This document shows positions 10,297-16,865 of a stretch of 64,000 nt of DNA, piece by piece. Made by a program: the position numbers and the translations under genes. How positions within the stretch are numbered: position 1 is the first letter of the stretch; each line of letters opens with the position of its first letter. The notes under the pieces were generated by a model. That model did not search any database. It was not told the origin of the DNA and saw nothing but the letters and a program-made list of their open reading frames with translations. This DNA is from Campylobacterales bacterium (GTDB lineage: Bacteria; Campylobacterota; Campylobacteria; Campylobacterales; Sulfurimonadaceae): the NCBI GenBank assembly GCA_026390115.1, contig JAPLGO010000016.1, positions 184,548 through 248,547 on the forward strand, given 5' to 3'.

Positions 10297-10323
10297 ATTT
10301 TCACATGCTATGCATGTGAAAAT
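10297..10323. repeat. Intergenic palindrome between glnK and the second amt
   Basis: Arms 10297-10308 (ATTTTCACATGC) and 10312-10323 are perfect 12-bp reverse complements around a three-base centre. U-rich sequence is on the 5' side and A-rich on the 3' side, the opposite of an intrinsic terminator. It may reduce read-through or protect an mRNA 3' end. Confidence 0.6.
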
Positions 10324-10425
10324 ATGAAATTCATATAACTGCCTAAAATTTAATCAACACTCAAACAAAAAATCTCTTTTTCTTGGATAAAATCAACGCC
10401 TTAATTTTAAAGAATGGTGATTCAA

Positions 10426-11601
10426 ATGCTAGAAGCTGATTTTAAATATATAATAGATACTTTCTTCGCACTTTTTTCGATGGTGCTGATAATCTTCATG
10501 GTTCCAGGTTTTGCGATGCTCGAAGCCGGTCTTGTTCGTACAAAAAATGTCTCATCTGTACTTACTATTAATGTGATGATTTATGCCGTTGCCTCTTTGG
10601 CGTTTTTACTTATAGGATATACCATAGCGTTCGGAAGCTGGGAAAATTCCAATATGAGCATTTGGGCTGCATTTTTGTTTCAGATGGCATTTGTCGGTAA
10701 AACAATAAATATCATGAGCGGCGGTGTGAGCGAGAGGGTTCGCATCATTCCATTGGCAATTTTTGCAATTATAATGGGTGCATTTATCTATCCGGCTGTT
10801 GTCAACATCAGTTGGGGTGCTGACATGTTAGCGGGTACATTTTTAGATATAAACATGCATGATTTGGCCGGTTCAACTGTTATCCATTCGACTGGAGGAT
10901 GGGCACTGCTCGCAGCAATTTTTATCATCGGTCCTCGTAAAGGTCGCTATGTACATGGAGGCATTCGAGTTATCCCCGCTTCAAATATTCCGCTCGTTGT
11001 TTTAGGTGCGTTTTTACTCTGGATAGGGTGGTTTGGCTTTAACGGCGGAAGCGTCGGTTCAATATCGAGTGTAGAAAATGCGAACATAGTTGCAAAAACT
11101 ATTATGAATACAAATACGGCGGGGCTTGCAGGTGCAATTATTGCCGGAATTATCATGTATGTCAGATACAAACTTTTCGATATTACAATGATACTAAACG
11201 GTGCATTGGGCGGACTCGTAGCTATCACGGCAGGTCCTGATTTGTTTAACATGTATGTACCAATTTTGGTTGGTGCAATCGGTGGCGCTTTAGTTGTTTT
11301 TGCAGTGCCTGTTTTTGATAAGTTTAAACTTGATGACCCGGTTGGTGCTCTCTCTGTTCACTTGGTGAATGGAATCTGGGGAACTCTGGCAGTAGGTATT
11401 TTTGTAGAAAAAGTCTCATTTCTGGAGCAGTTAAAAGGTGTAATTATCGTAGCAGTTTTTGCATTTAGTGTATCTTTTATAGTTATATACATCATAAACA
11501 AATTTGCTAAATTTAGAGCTACGGATGATGAACAGCAAGAGGGCATGGATGTAAACGAGTGCGGAGTAGAAGCATATCCTGAATTTAAAAGAGCTATTTA
11601 A
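10426..11601 (+). CDS. amt: Ammonium channel Amt (second copy)
   Basis: A second Amt paralogue of 391 residues, diverged from the first and without a clear signal peptide. It has about eleven membrane helices, pore histidines in STVIHSTGGWALL and LSVHLVNGIWGT, and the signature FLLWIGWFGFNGGS. The start at 10426 is preferred because GGTGA lies five bases upstream; an in-frame ATG at 10414 would add four residues. The cytosolic tail (EQQEGMDVNECGVEAYPEF) is typical of Amt proteins contacted by PII. Confidence 0.95.
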   Translation: MLEADFKYIIDTFFALFSMVLIIFMVPGFAMLEAGLVRTKNVSSVLTINVMIYAVASLAFLLIGYTIAFGSWENSNMSIWAAFLFQMAFVGKTINIMSGGVSERVRIIPLAIFAIIMGAFIYPAVVNISWGADMLAGTFLDINMHDLAGSTVIHSTGGWALLAAIFIIGPRKGRYVHGGIRVIPASNIPLVVLGAFLLWIGWFGFNGGSVGSISSVENANIVAKTIMNTNTAGLAGAIIAGIIMYVRYKLFDITMILNGALGGLVAITAGPDLFNMYVPILVGAIGGALVVFAVPVFDKFKLDDPVGALSVHLVNGIWGTLAVGIFVEKVSFLEQLKGVIIVAVFAFSVSFIVIYIINKFAKFRATDDEQQEGMDVNECGVEAYPEFKRAI

Positions 11602-11612
11602 TTGATGTTACA

Positions 11613-11660
11613 CATCTAAACGAACGCGTCCGTTTAGATGGTAGGGACAGATGTTCCTAC
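11613..11660. repeat. Two consecutive hairpins after the second amt
   Basis: First hairpin: CATCTAAACG (11613-11622) with its exact complement at 11631-11640, loop AACGCGTC. Second: GTAGGGA (11641-11647) with TTCCTAC (11654-11660), including one G-T pair. No U-run follows directly, so intrinsic termination is uncertain. The remaining bases to 11785 hold an A/T-rich inverted repeat near 11676-11692 and nothing else I can identify. Confidence 0.5.
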
Positions 11661-11785
11661 AACCCCCTAAAGCTACAAAAAACTTTGTTTTTCGAGAATT
11701 GCAGGGTGTTTTGCACATTTCAAAAAATAAGTTCTCATGCCTGCTTTAACAAAAACATAAAAAACATTTCGATACTATCCTCTTT

Positions 11786-12475
11786 ATGATTAGACACTCT
11801 AGCTCCTTTATTATCTCTCTGGTTTTACACACGGCTCTTTTTTTACTGCTCTTTTTTTCTTTAAAAACTATTATATATGAGACTAAGAAAGAGGAAATTG
11901 TGTGTGTGAAGTTGTGCAATGTAGTCAATGAAGAAAAAATCGAACAAAAGCCTGTTGCAGAAACACTCCCACATGCCAAGCCTGAAATAAATCCGCAAAA
12001 AATAGAAAAAAAAGTAACTCCAAAAGCAAAAGAAGCACCAAAGAGAGTAGAAACAATAAAAACTGTTCCGGTAGTTCAAGAGATGCCAAAAGAGACAGTA
12101 CAAGAGAAAACTGTTGCTAACGAAGTTAAAGCCGCAGAGCAGACTCCGACCCCATCTTTAGATAAATCAAAAGAGCAAATAGCGAATAAATTAGAACAGG
12201 ATTATCTAGAAGAGCATCTGCAAAAGATAGTGAAATTACTGCAAGAAAACCTCTACTATCCTCGTTCAGCCAGAGAAAGGGGAGTTGAGGGTGAGGTGGT
12301 CGTAAAATTTATGATAACAGAGAAGGGAGATGTTCAAGGCGTAGAAGTTCTCTCTTCAAAAAGTGAAATGCTTTCAAATGCAGCGATTAAAACCATAGAA
12401 AATCTCTCAGGCAGTTTTCCAAAGCCAAAAGAAAATTTACATTTGCAGCTGCCGATAAGTTATAGTTTGAAATAG
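11786..12475 (+). CDS. TonB-family energy transducer
   Basis: A 229-residue TonB-like protein. A short cytosolic N-terminus and one membrane anchor (about residues 7-27) are followed by a Lys/Glu/Pro-rich periplasmic linker (about 50-130) and a C-terminal TonB domain starting at YPRSARERGVEGEVVVKF. TonB couples the proton gradient, through ExbB-ExbD, to outer-membrane receptors. No exbB, exbD or receptor gene is adjacent, so the partner is unknown. It is the last chromosomal gene before the integrated element. Confidence 0.85.
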   Translation: MIRHSSSFIISLVLHTALFLLLFFSLKTIIYETKKEEIVCVKLCNVVNEEKIEQKPVAETLPHAKPEINPQKIEKKVTPKAKEAPKRVETIKTVPVVQEMPKETVQEKTVANEVKAAEQTPTPSLDKSKEQIANKLEQDYLEEHLQKIVKLLQENLYYPRSARERGVEGEVVVKFMITEKGDVQGVEVLSSKSEMLSNAAIKTIENLSGSFPKPKENLHLQLPISYSLK

Positions 12476-12503
12476 TTTGAGTGTGATTGAATTCAAAAAG
12501 TGA

Positions 12504-12536
12504 TTTAGTTGGTGACCCCAAGGAGAATTGAACTCC
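12504..12536. repeat. attL: 33-bp direct repeat, distal copy
   Basis: This 33-bp sequence is identical to 15619-15651. It corresponds to the last 27 bases of tRNA-Glu, CCA end included, plus six bases beyond it. Flanking bases differ on both sides, so the repeat is exactly bounded. It marks the far boundary of the integrated element. Confidence 0.92.
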
Positions 12537-12703
12537 ATTTTATACCTTTTATCATTTTTTATCTTTTTGATTAAGCTTGCTTCAACTTACCTATTTTAGG
12601 ACTCTAAAAGACTTCTTTCTTTTATTATTTCATACCACTAAATGTTATTTTTATCTTAATTGTTGTATAAATTTTTGTATAAAAAAATTGGAGATACAGG
12701 ATT

Positions 12704-13795
12704 ATGACAAAAACAGCATCAACAGGCGTATATTTCAGAGAAGACAAAAACAATAATAAAACGTATTATATCAAATATCTTGACGAAGAGAAAAAACAAA
12801 AACTCACAAAGGTTGGAACGCATACTTCTGGTATCAGAATACCCTATTGCACTAATCTTAGAAATGACATTCTAAGCAAGATAAGGTTAGGGGAAGATTT
12901 ACCCTTCTTAGCTAAGAATAAAACACTTAAATTTGACGATTTAGCAGATACATATTTTGAGAGCATAAAAAGAAAAGAAGACTATAAAGCACTCCTTGGT
13001 AAATATAATAAAATTATACAACCTTATTTTGGACAAAAGGCTGTAAGCCTTATTACTTCAAATGAGTTGAAGAAGTTTGTGGATTATTTATATGAGTGTA
13101 ATTATGCTAACAAAACTATACTGTTATACTTTTCTCAAATTAAGACCATTTTTAATCATAATAAGCGCATAGGCACATTCAAAGGTGATATCCCATACTT
13201 TAAGCTTGATATATCTATTGATAACACAAGAGAAAGATATTTAGATATGAATGAGATTAAAGAATTACTTTCGATATTATCTGAAAAAGACGAAATAACA
13301 TATAATTTTACAATTTTAGCATTAAATCTTGGCGCAAGAGCCGAATCAATCAATAATCTGAAAGTTGGAGATATTAATTTCTCAAACAACACTATTCAAA
13401 TCTATGACTTTAAAAGAAAAATGACATATACCAGCTATTTAAACAAGTTCTTATTAGATTTTTTAACACAATATATAAAAGATAATCAACTAACAAAAGC
13501 AATATATATTGTTTCTAAATCTGCAACTATGATAACTTATGACAGCATACGACATAAAGTTGTTCCAGTATTAAATAAATTATTCAATGAAGAGCTGGAC
13601 AATGACGACAGAAAAAACAGAGTTGTTGTGCATACGCTTAGACATACCTTTGCTTCTCACCTTGCTATTAGCGGTGTTCCTATCTTTACAATTCAACGAT
13701 TATTGAACCATTCAAAAATTGATATGACGCTAAGATATGCTAAACTAGCACCATCAAACTTTTTTGATAGTGTTGATAGATTATATTTAGGTTGA
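12704..13795 (+). CDS. int: Tyrosine recombinase / integrase of the tRNA-Glu element
   Basis: A 363-residue site-specific recombinase. The N-terminus is an arm-type DNA-binding region (about 1-60), followed by a SAM-like core-binding domain (about 75-160) and the catalytic domain. The catalytic set is complete: Arg212 (LGARAESI), His310 and Arg313 (HTLRHTF), His336 (LLNHSKIDMTLRY) and nucleophile Tyr345; a Lys near 238-240 completes the set. GGAG lies about 9 bp before the ATG. It lies 167 bp inside attL, and GTG of the next gene follows three bases after its stop. Confidence 0.95.
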   Translation: MTKTASTGVYFREDKNNNKTYYIKYLDEEKKQKLTKVGTHTSGIRIPYCTNLRNDILSKIRLGEDLPFLAKNKTLKFDDLADTYFESIKRKEDYKALLGKYNKIIQPYFGQKAVSLITSNELKKFVDYLYECNYANKTILLYFSQIKTIFNHNKRIGTFKGDIPYFKLDISIDNTRERYLDMNEIKELLSILSEKDEITYNFTILALNLGARAESINNLKVGDINFSNNTIQIYDFKRKMTYTSYLNKFLLDFLTQYIKDNQLTKAIYIVSKSATMITYDSIRHKVVPVLNKLFNEELDNDDRKNRVVVHTLRHTFASHLAISGVPIFTIQRLLNHSKIDMTLRYAKLAPSNFFDSVDRLYLG

Positions 13796-13798
13796 AAA

Positions 13799-14080
13799 GT
13801 GGATAATACTCAAATTCATACAATGGAAAATCCCAATCAGATCGCAATGTATTTAAAAGATATTTTTGGTAAAGCCATGTTAAGTAAAAAGGATTTATGT
13901 GAGTTTTTAGATATTTCTTCTGCTACATTAAACAGAAGAATTAAAGAAAATAGAGATATTCCAAGTTATGTAAAATTGAGCGACTCAAAAACAGCAAAAG
14001 TTCAGTTTCCTATTTTTTCAGTTGCTGAATACTATTATGAGTTAAATCATAACGCTATTAAAGTATCAACTAATGATTAG
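13799..14080 (+). CDS. Small helix-turn-helix protein (candidate excisionase)
   Basis: A 93-residue protein starting at GTG, three bases after the integrase stop, so the two are probably co-translated. The centre (KKDLCEFLDISSATLNRRIK, about residues 28-47) reads as a helix-turn-helix. The following IPSYVKLSDSKTAKVQFPIF resembles the wing and strand region of AlpA/MerR-type excisionases. A role as recombination directionality factor or element repressor is inferred from fold and position. I recognise no specific family. Confidence 0.65.
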   Translation: MDNTQIHTMENPNQIAMYLKDIFGKAMLSKKDLCEFLDISSATLNRRIKENRDIPSYVKLSDSKTAKVQFPIFSVAEYYYELNHNAIKVSTND

Positions 14081-14106
14081 ATTGCAATAGATACGCTATT
14101 GTAATC
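14080..14106. terminator. Hairpin between convergent element genes
   Basis: Arms 14080-14090 and 14096-14106 pair over 11 bp with one G-T pair and a five-base loop. It lies between the stop of the helix-turn-helix gene and the stop of the convergent 198-residue gene, which suggests a two-way terminator. No clear U-run follows. Confidence 0.4.
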
Positions 14107-14124
14107 AATTAATTAATTAAAAAT

Positions 14125-14721
14125 TTATATCTTAATTTCAAAGCTACTTCTTTGCTTAGTGCTTAAAATAATATCTTTGATATTTTTATTGACAAGTTCC
14201 ATATTTTTATCAAACTTCTCCTGATTGTTCTCCTCAAGAGCTTTATCCATACGATTTAGATAGATTAATACTCTTTTTTCAACCTTCTCTTCAAGGTCTT
14301 CTAAAATGGTGTCAATACTGCTTTTATACTCGTTTAAGGCGTCTTTTTGCTTATCTAATTTAGATTTATTTATTGGTATTTTTTTCTTTGCTGGCGGTTT
14401 AGTAGTCTTGATAACATAATCATTGATTTCATAGCCCTTATTTCTTAGCACTTCAATGCCTATATTTTTTAACAGATATGAAAACTTCTTTTTTGATAAA
14501 TCAATTTTAATATCTTTTATGTATTCTGTCAGCACGAAGTTGAATTGTGTCTTACTTCCTTCGTTTTGCTTATGTATATTATAAAAGTTATTGTTTTGAA
14601 TATGGTTAATAATCTCTTCTCTGCTCATATCAAGATTGTTAGTGTCATTTATGACAGTAAAAAACTTTAATAATATAGACTGAATAGCACTTTTTTCCCC
14701 TTCCTTGTATGAATTTACCAA
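14125..14721 (-). CDS. Element protein of unknown function, coiled-coil tail
   Basis: I do not recognise this 198-residue protein. The first 95 residues are mixed alpha/beta, with MSREEIINHIQNNNF suggesting a small helical DNA-binding or dimerisation unit. A basic linker (KTTKPPAKKKIPINKSK, about 105-121) leads to a long charged helix predicted to form a coiled coil (about 122-190). The only upstream start is TTG at 14721, which lies before a Shine-Dalgarno-like AAGGAAGGGG instead of after it. The true start may therefore be internal, for example Met32. The 5' end overlaps the divergent gene at 14705 by 17 bp. Confidence 0.6.
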   Translation of the reverse strand: MVNSYKEGEKSAIQSILLKFFTVINDTNNLDMSREEIINHIQNNNFYNIHKQNEGSKTQFNFVLTEYIKDIKIDLSKKKFSYLLKNIGIEVLRNKGYEINDYVIKTTKPPAKKKIPINKSKLDKQKDALNEYKSSIDTILEDLEEKVEKRVLIYLNRMDKALEENNQEKFDKNMELVNKNIKDIILSTKQRSSFEIKI

Positions 14722-15511
14722 GGCTTACAATAAACACAATATTATCATTGAGTTTCAATATCAAAATAGTGCTTTTTGCAATGGTGCGCTTGAAGACAAC
14801 TTAATCAATATCAATCAAAGATTTAATGATAGTATGAACGAATATAAAAGTATGCATAACTTAAAAAAGTTCAATAGAGTAAAATCACATTACAATCGCT
14901 TTTTAAAGCGATACAGTGCATATTTTAAGAAAATGACCCATAGCATTGAAATTGAGTTTGTAAGCGAAAATACTACTTTAAAAGTTGATTTATCAGCATA
15001 TACAGCAACTTCATTGTATATCTACAACAAATTAAAAAATATTGATGCAGATATACAACTGGTAGAGCAAGAGTTAAGAAGCTTTATATATATACAAGAG
15101 AATGATTTGCATGGAGAAAACGCACACAAATCTCTAAGAATAAAATCAAAAGCCAATATGGATCTAATTGATTACGTTGGAGCAGATAATCAAAGAATAG
15201 ATACATTGATAGAGCATGATATTTACCTTGAAAAGATTCAAGCATCACCACTTGAAAAATATTCCAGATACAATGAACTAATTCAAATAATAGAGAGTAA
15301 GTTAATGCAATACAAAAAGTTAGATTACAATAACAAGCTTGTTGAACATAATGTAGATAAGCTAAAATATGCGCTCATGGGGTTTGAATATACAACGCAG
15401 ACATTCAGAGAAGATATATTTCTATATGAAGATACTTATTACTATTATTATCTCTATGATTTTAAAGATTTTAATTCAAAGTATTATGATTGCTTAGATT
15501 CAGAAAATTAA
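14705..15511 (+). CDS. Element protein of unknown function, tyrosine-rich
   Basis: A 268-residue soluble protein that I do not recognise. It is rich in Tyr, Asn and Lys, with helical segments (about 44-75 and 185-230) and a Tyr cluster near the C-terminus (TYYYYYLYDF). There is no signal peptide or membrane segment. The start used is TTG with no ribosome site; the next in-frame Met is residue 44. The frame stays open for 15 more codons after the stop at 15509-15511, and that extension repeats the tail motif (FKDFNS, then FRDFNS). This suggests a premature stop or a decaying repeat. It lies between the divergent gene and the tRNA end of the element. Confidence 0.55.
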   Translation: MYEFTKAYNKHNIIIEFQYQNSAFCNGALEDNLININQRFNDSMNEYKSMHNLKKFNRVKSHYNRFLKRYSAYFKKMTHSIEIEFVSENTTLKVDLSAYTATSLYIYNKLKNIDADIQLVEQELRSFIYIQENDLHGENAHKSLRIKSKANMDLIDYVGADNQRIDTLIEHDIYLEKIQASPLEKYSRYNELIQIIESKLMQYKKLDYNNKLVEHNVDKLKYALMGFEYTTQTFREDIFLYEDTYYYYYLYDFKDFNSKYYDCLDSEN

Positions 15512-15618
15512 AAAAGTATTGAAAAATTTAGAGATTTTAACTCAGAGGATTATGTATAAAAAAATAGGTCGTGTATAAAGAGATTTTACAAAGTGGCTTA
15601 ACCCCCATAAAATGGTGG

Positions 15619-15651
15619 TTTAGTTGGTGACCCCAAGGAGAATTGAACTCC
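15619..15651. repeat. attR: 33-bp direct repeat within tRNA-Glu
   Basis: Identical to 12504-12536. Bases 15625-15651 are the 3' end of tRNA-Glu (T-stem, acceptor strand and encoded CCA); the other six lie downstream of the tRNA. A recombination crossover in the 3' half of a tRNA is the usual choice of tyrosine recombinases. Confidence 0.92.
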
Positions 15652-15699
15652 TGTAACATGGATGAAAACCATGGATCCTGACCGCTAGACGATGGGGCC
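15625..15699 (-). tRNA. tRNA-Glu (UUC)
   Basis: A 75-nt tRNA with encoded CCA. The acceptor stem GGCCCCA pairs with TGGGGTC (one G-T pair). The anticodon stem CATGG/CCATG closes the loop TTTTCAT, giving anticodon TTC. The T-arm is AGGAG-TTCAATT-CTCCT. It lies 14 bp downstream of tRNA-Lys in the same orientation and is probably processed from one transcript. Its 3' end serves as the element's attachment site. Confidence 0.96.
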
Positions 15700-15713
15700 A
15701 ACTATTTGTAAAA

Positions 15714-15789
15714 TGGTGTCCTGTGATGGATTCGAACCATCGGCCACATCATTAAAAGTGACGTGCTCTACCAGCTGAGCTAACAAGAC
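15714..15789 (-). tRNA. tRNA-Lys (UUU)
   Basis: A 76-nt tRNA with encoded CCA. The acceptor stem GTCTTGT pairs with ACAGGAC (one G-T pair). The anticodon loop CTTTTAA, closed by CGTCA/TGATG, gives anticodon TTT. The T-arm is GATGG-TTCGAAT-CCATC. It is the first gene after the consensus promoter at 15820-15848. Confidence 0.96.
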
Positions 15790-15819
15790 TTGAACAAGCA
15801 TTTCTGTTTGTGGACGCGA

Positions 15820-15848
15820 ATTATAGGCAAATAGTTTTTATATGTCAA
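15820..15848 (-). promoter_or_regulatory. Consensus sigma-70 promoter of the tRNA-Lys/tRNA-Glu unit
   Basis: Read on the minus strand: TTGACA (15843-15848), a spacer of exactly 17 bp, then TATAAT (15820-15825). It is followed by a G/C-rich discriminator (TTCGCG) typical of stable-RNA promoters under stringent control. Both hexamers match the consensus perfectly, unusual here where -35 boxes are otherwise rarely recognisable. Confidence 0.9.
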
Positions 15849-15941
15849 GAATTAGGACTGAAATTTCAAAACTTTTTGTATTTTGCCTTAAAAGCCTACA
15901 AAATAGCATAAAAAACTTACAATTTTAGTTAAAATGTTGTA

Positions 15942-16865
15942 ATGAATTATTACACTTTTGAATACCCTTTTTTATTGTTGTTGCTGATTCCCATAATTAT
16001 TTGTTTTTACAAGTGCAAAGAGTTTATGAAACCGAAATTTTTCGTGCATCTGCATTTTTTGCGTGCTAAAAAGAGTTTTTTGAAGTTAGATTGGATTGTT
16101 AAAATAATTATATTTACATTCCTTGCTATTGCCCTTGCTTCGCCTGTTGTGATTGATAAACTGAATCCGCATGATAGATATGGCAAAGATATCGTTTTGG
16201 CAATTGATGCGAGTGGTTCAATGAACTCATCGGGATTTGATTTTGAAAATGAGATGAGCAAAGAGCAGAGGCTTTCGCGGTTTGAAATCACAAAAATTAT
16301 CGCCTCGGAGTTTATACAAAACCGTGTAAGTGACAATCTAGGCGTAGTTCTGTATGGAGATTTTGCTTTTATCGCCTCGCCTATCACATATGAGAAAGAG
16401 ATAGTAAATGAGATGCTTGGTTATCTCACGCAGGGCATGGCAGGGCAAAATACAGCTATCGGCGAGGCAATTGCCATGAGTGTAAGAGCCTTTAAATTTT
16501 CAAAGGCTAAAACAAAAATCGTCATACTTTTGACCGACGGTGAGCATAACAGCGGAGAAATCTCTCCGAAAGATGCAACGATTTTGGCAAAAAATGAGAA
16601 TATAAAAATCTACACTATTGCCATGGGAAACAAAGGCGAAGCGGATGAATCACTCCTTCAAACAATCGCGCAGGAAAGTGGAGGTGAGTTTTTTAGTGCA
16701 ACAAACGCAAAAGAGCTGCAAGAGGTTTATAAAAAAATTGATGCACTAGAATCTTCAAGCATCAAAAGCAAAGAGTTTATACAACAAAAATTTTATTATC
16801 AGGCAGTTTTGCTCCTCGCATGTGGATTCCTGTTCTTTTTACTTTTGAGAGAGGCAAAAAGATGA
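15942..16865 (+). CDS. BatA-like VWA-domain membrane protein (module 1)
   Basis: A 307-residue protein with two N-terminal membrane segments (about residues 8-24 and 52-70), a periplasmic or cytosolic von Willebrand A domain, and a C-terminal anchor (about 286-303). The metal-ion site is complete: DASGS at residues 89-93, a Thr in QNTAIGEA and Asp in LLTDGEHN. Bat proteins (named for Bacteroides aerotolerance) form envelope complexes linked to oxidative or envelope stress, but their function is not settled. It has no clear ribosome site, and TAAAAT at 15930-15935 lies only 6 bp before the ATG. It overlaps the next gene by ATGA. Confidence 0.88.
   Translation: MNYYTFEYPFLLLLLIPIIICFYKCKEFMKPKFFVHLHFLRAKKSFLKLDWIVKIIIFTFLAIALASPVVIDKLNPHDRYGKDIVLAIDASGSMNSSGFDFENEMSKEQRLSRFEITKIIASEFIQNRVSDNLGVVLYGDFAFIASPITYEKEIVNEMLGYLTQGMAGQNTAIGEAIAMSVRAFKFSKAKTKIVILLTDGEHNSGEISPKDATILAKNENIKIYTIAMGNKGEADESLLQTIAQESGGEFFSATNAKELQEVYKKIDALESSSIKSKEFIQQKFYYQAVLLLACGFLFFLLLREAKR

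Larger units (their letters stand above)
12504..15651. mobile_element. Small integrative element in tRNA-Glu(UUC)
   Basis: A 3.1-kb element (3,115 bp from repeat to repeat) between identical 33-bp repeats, one of which forms the 3' end of an intact tRNA-Glu gene. It encodes a tyrosine recombinase next to the far repeat, a small helix-turn-helix protein of the kind used as excisionase, and two unknown genes. There is no replication, conjugation or phage structural gene. The tRNA stays functional because the repeat restores its 3' end. The content is richer in A+T than the flanks by eye. Confidence 0.9.

Noticed and set aside
12504..12536. Truncated tRNA-Glu pseudogene
   Set aside because: Only the 3' 27 bases are present and the identity with 15619-15651 is exact and sharply bounded, which fits an attachment site better than a decayed tRNA.
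14705..14850. Frameshift joining the two element cargo genes
   Set aside because: They are on opposite strands, so no frameshift can join them; the overlap is a start-site question.
16820..16861. Upstream ATG for the module 1 BatBC gene
   Set aside because: The added residues come from the batA reading region, and the ATG at 16862 has GAGAGG and the usual ATGA overlap.
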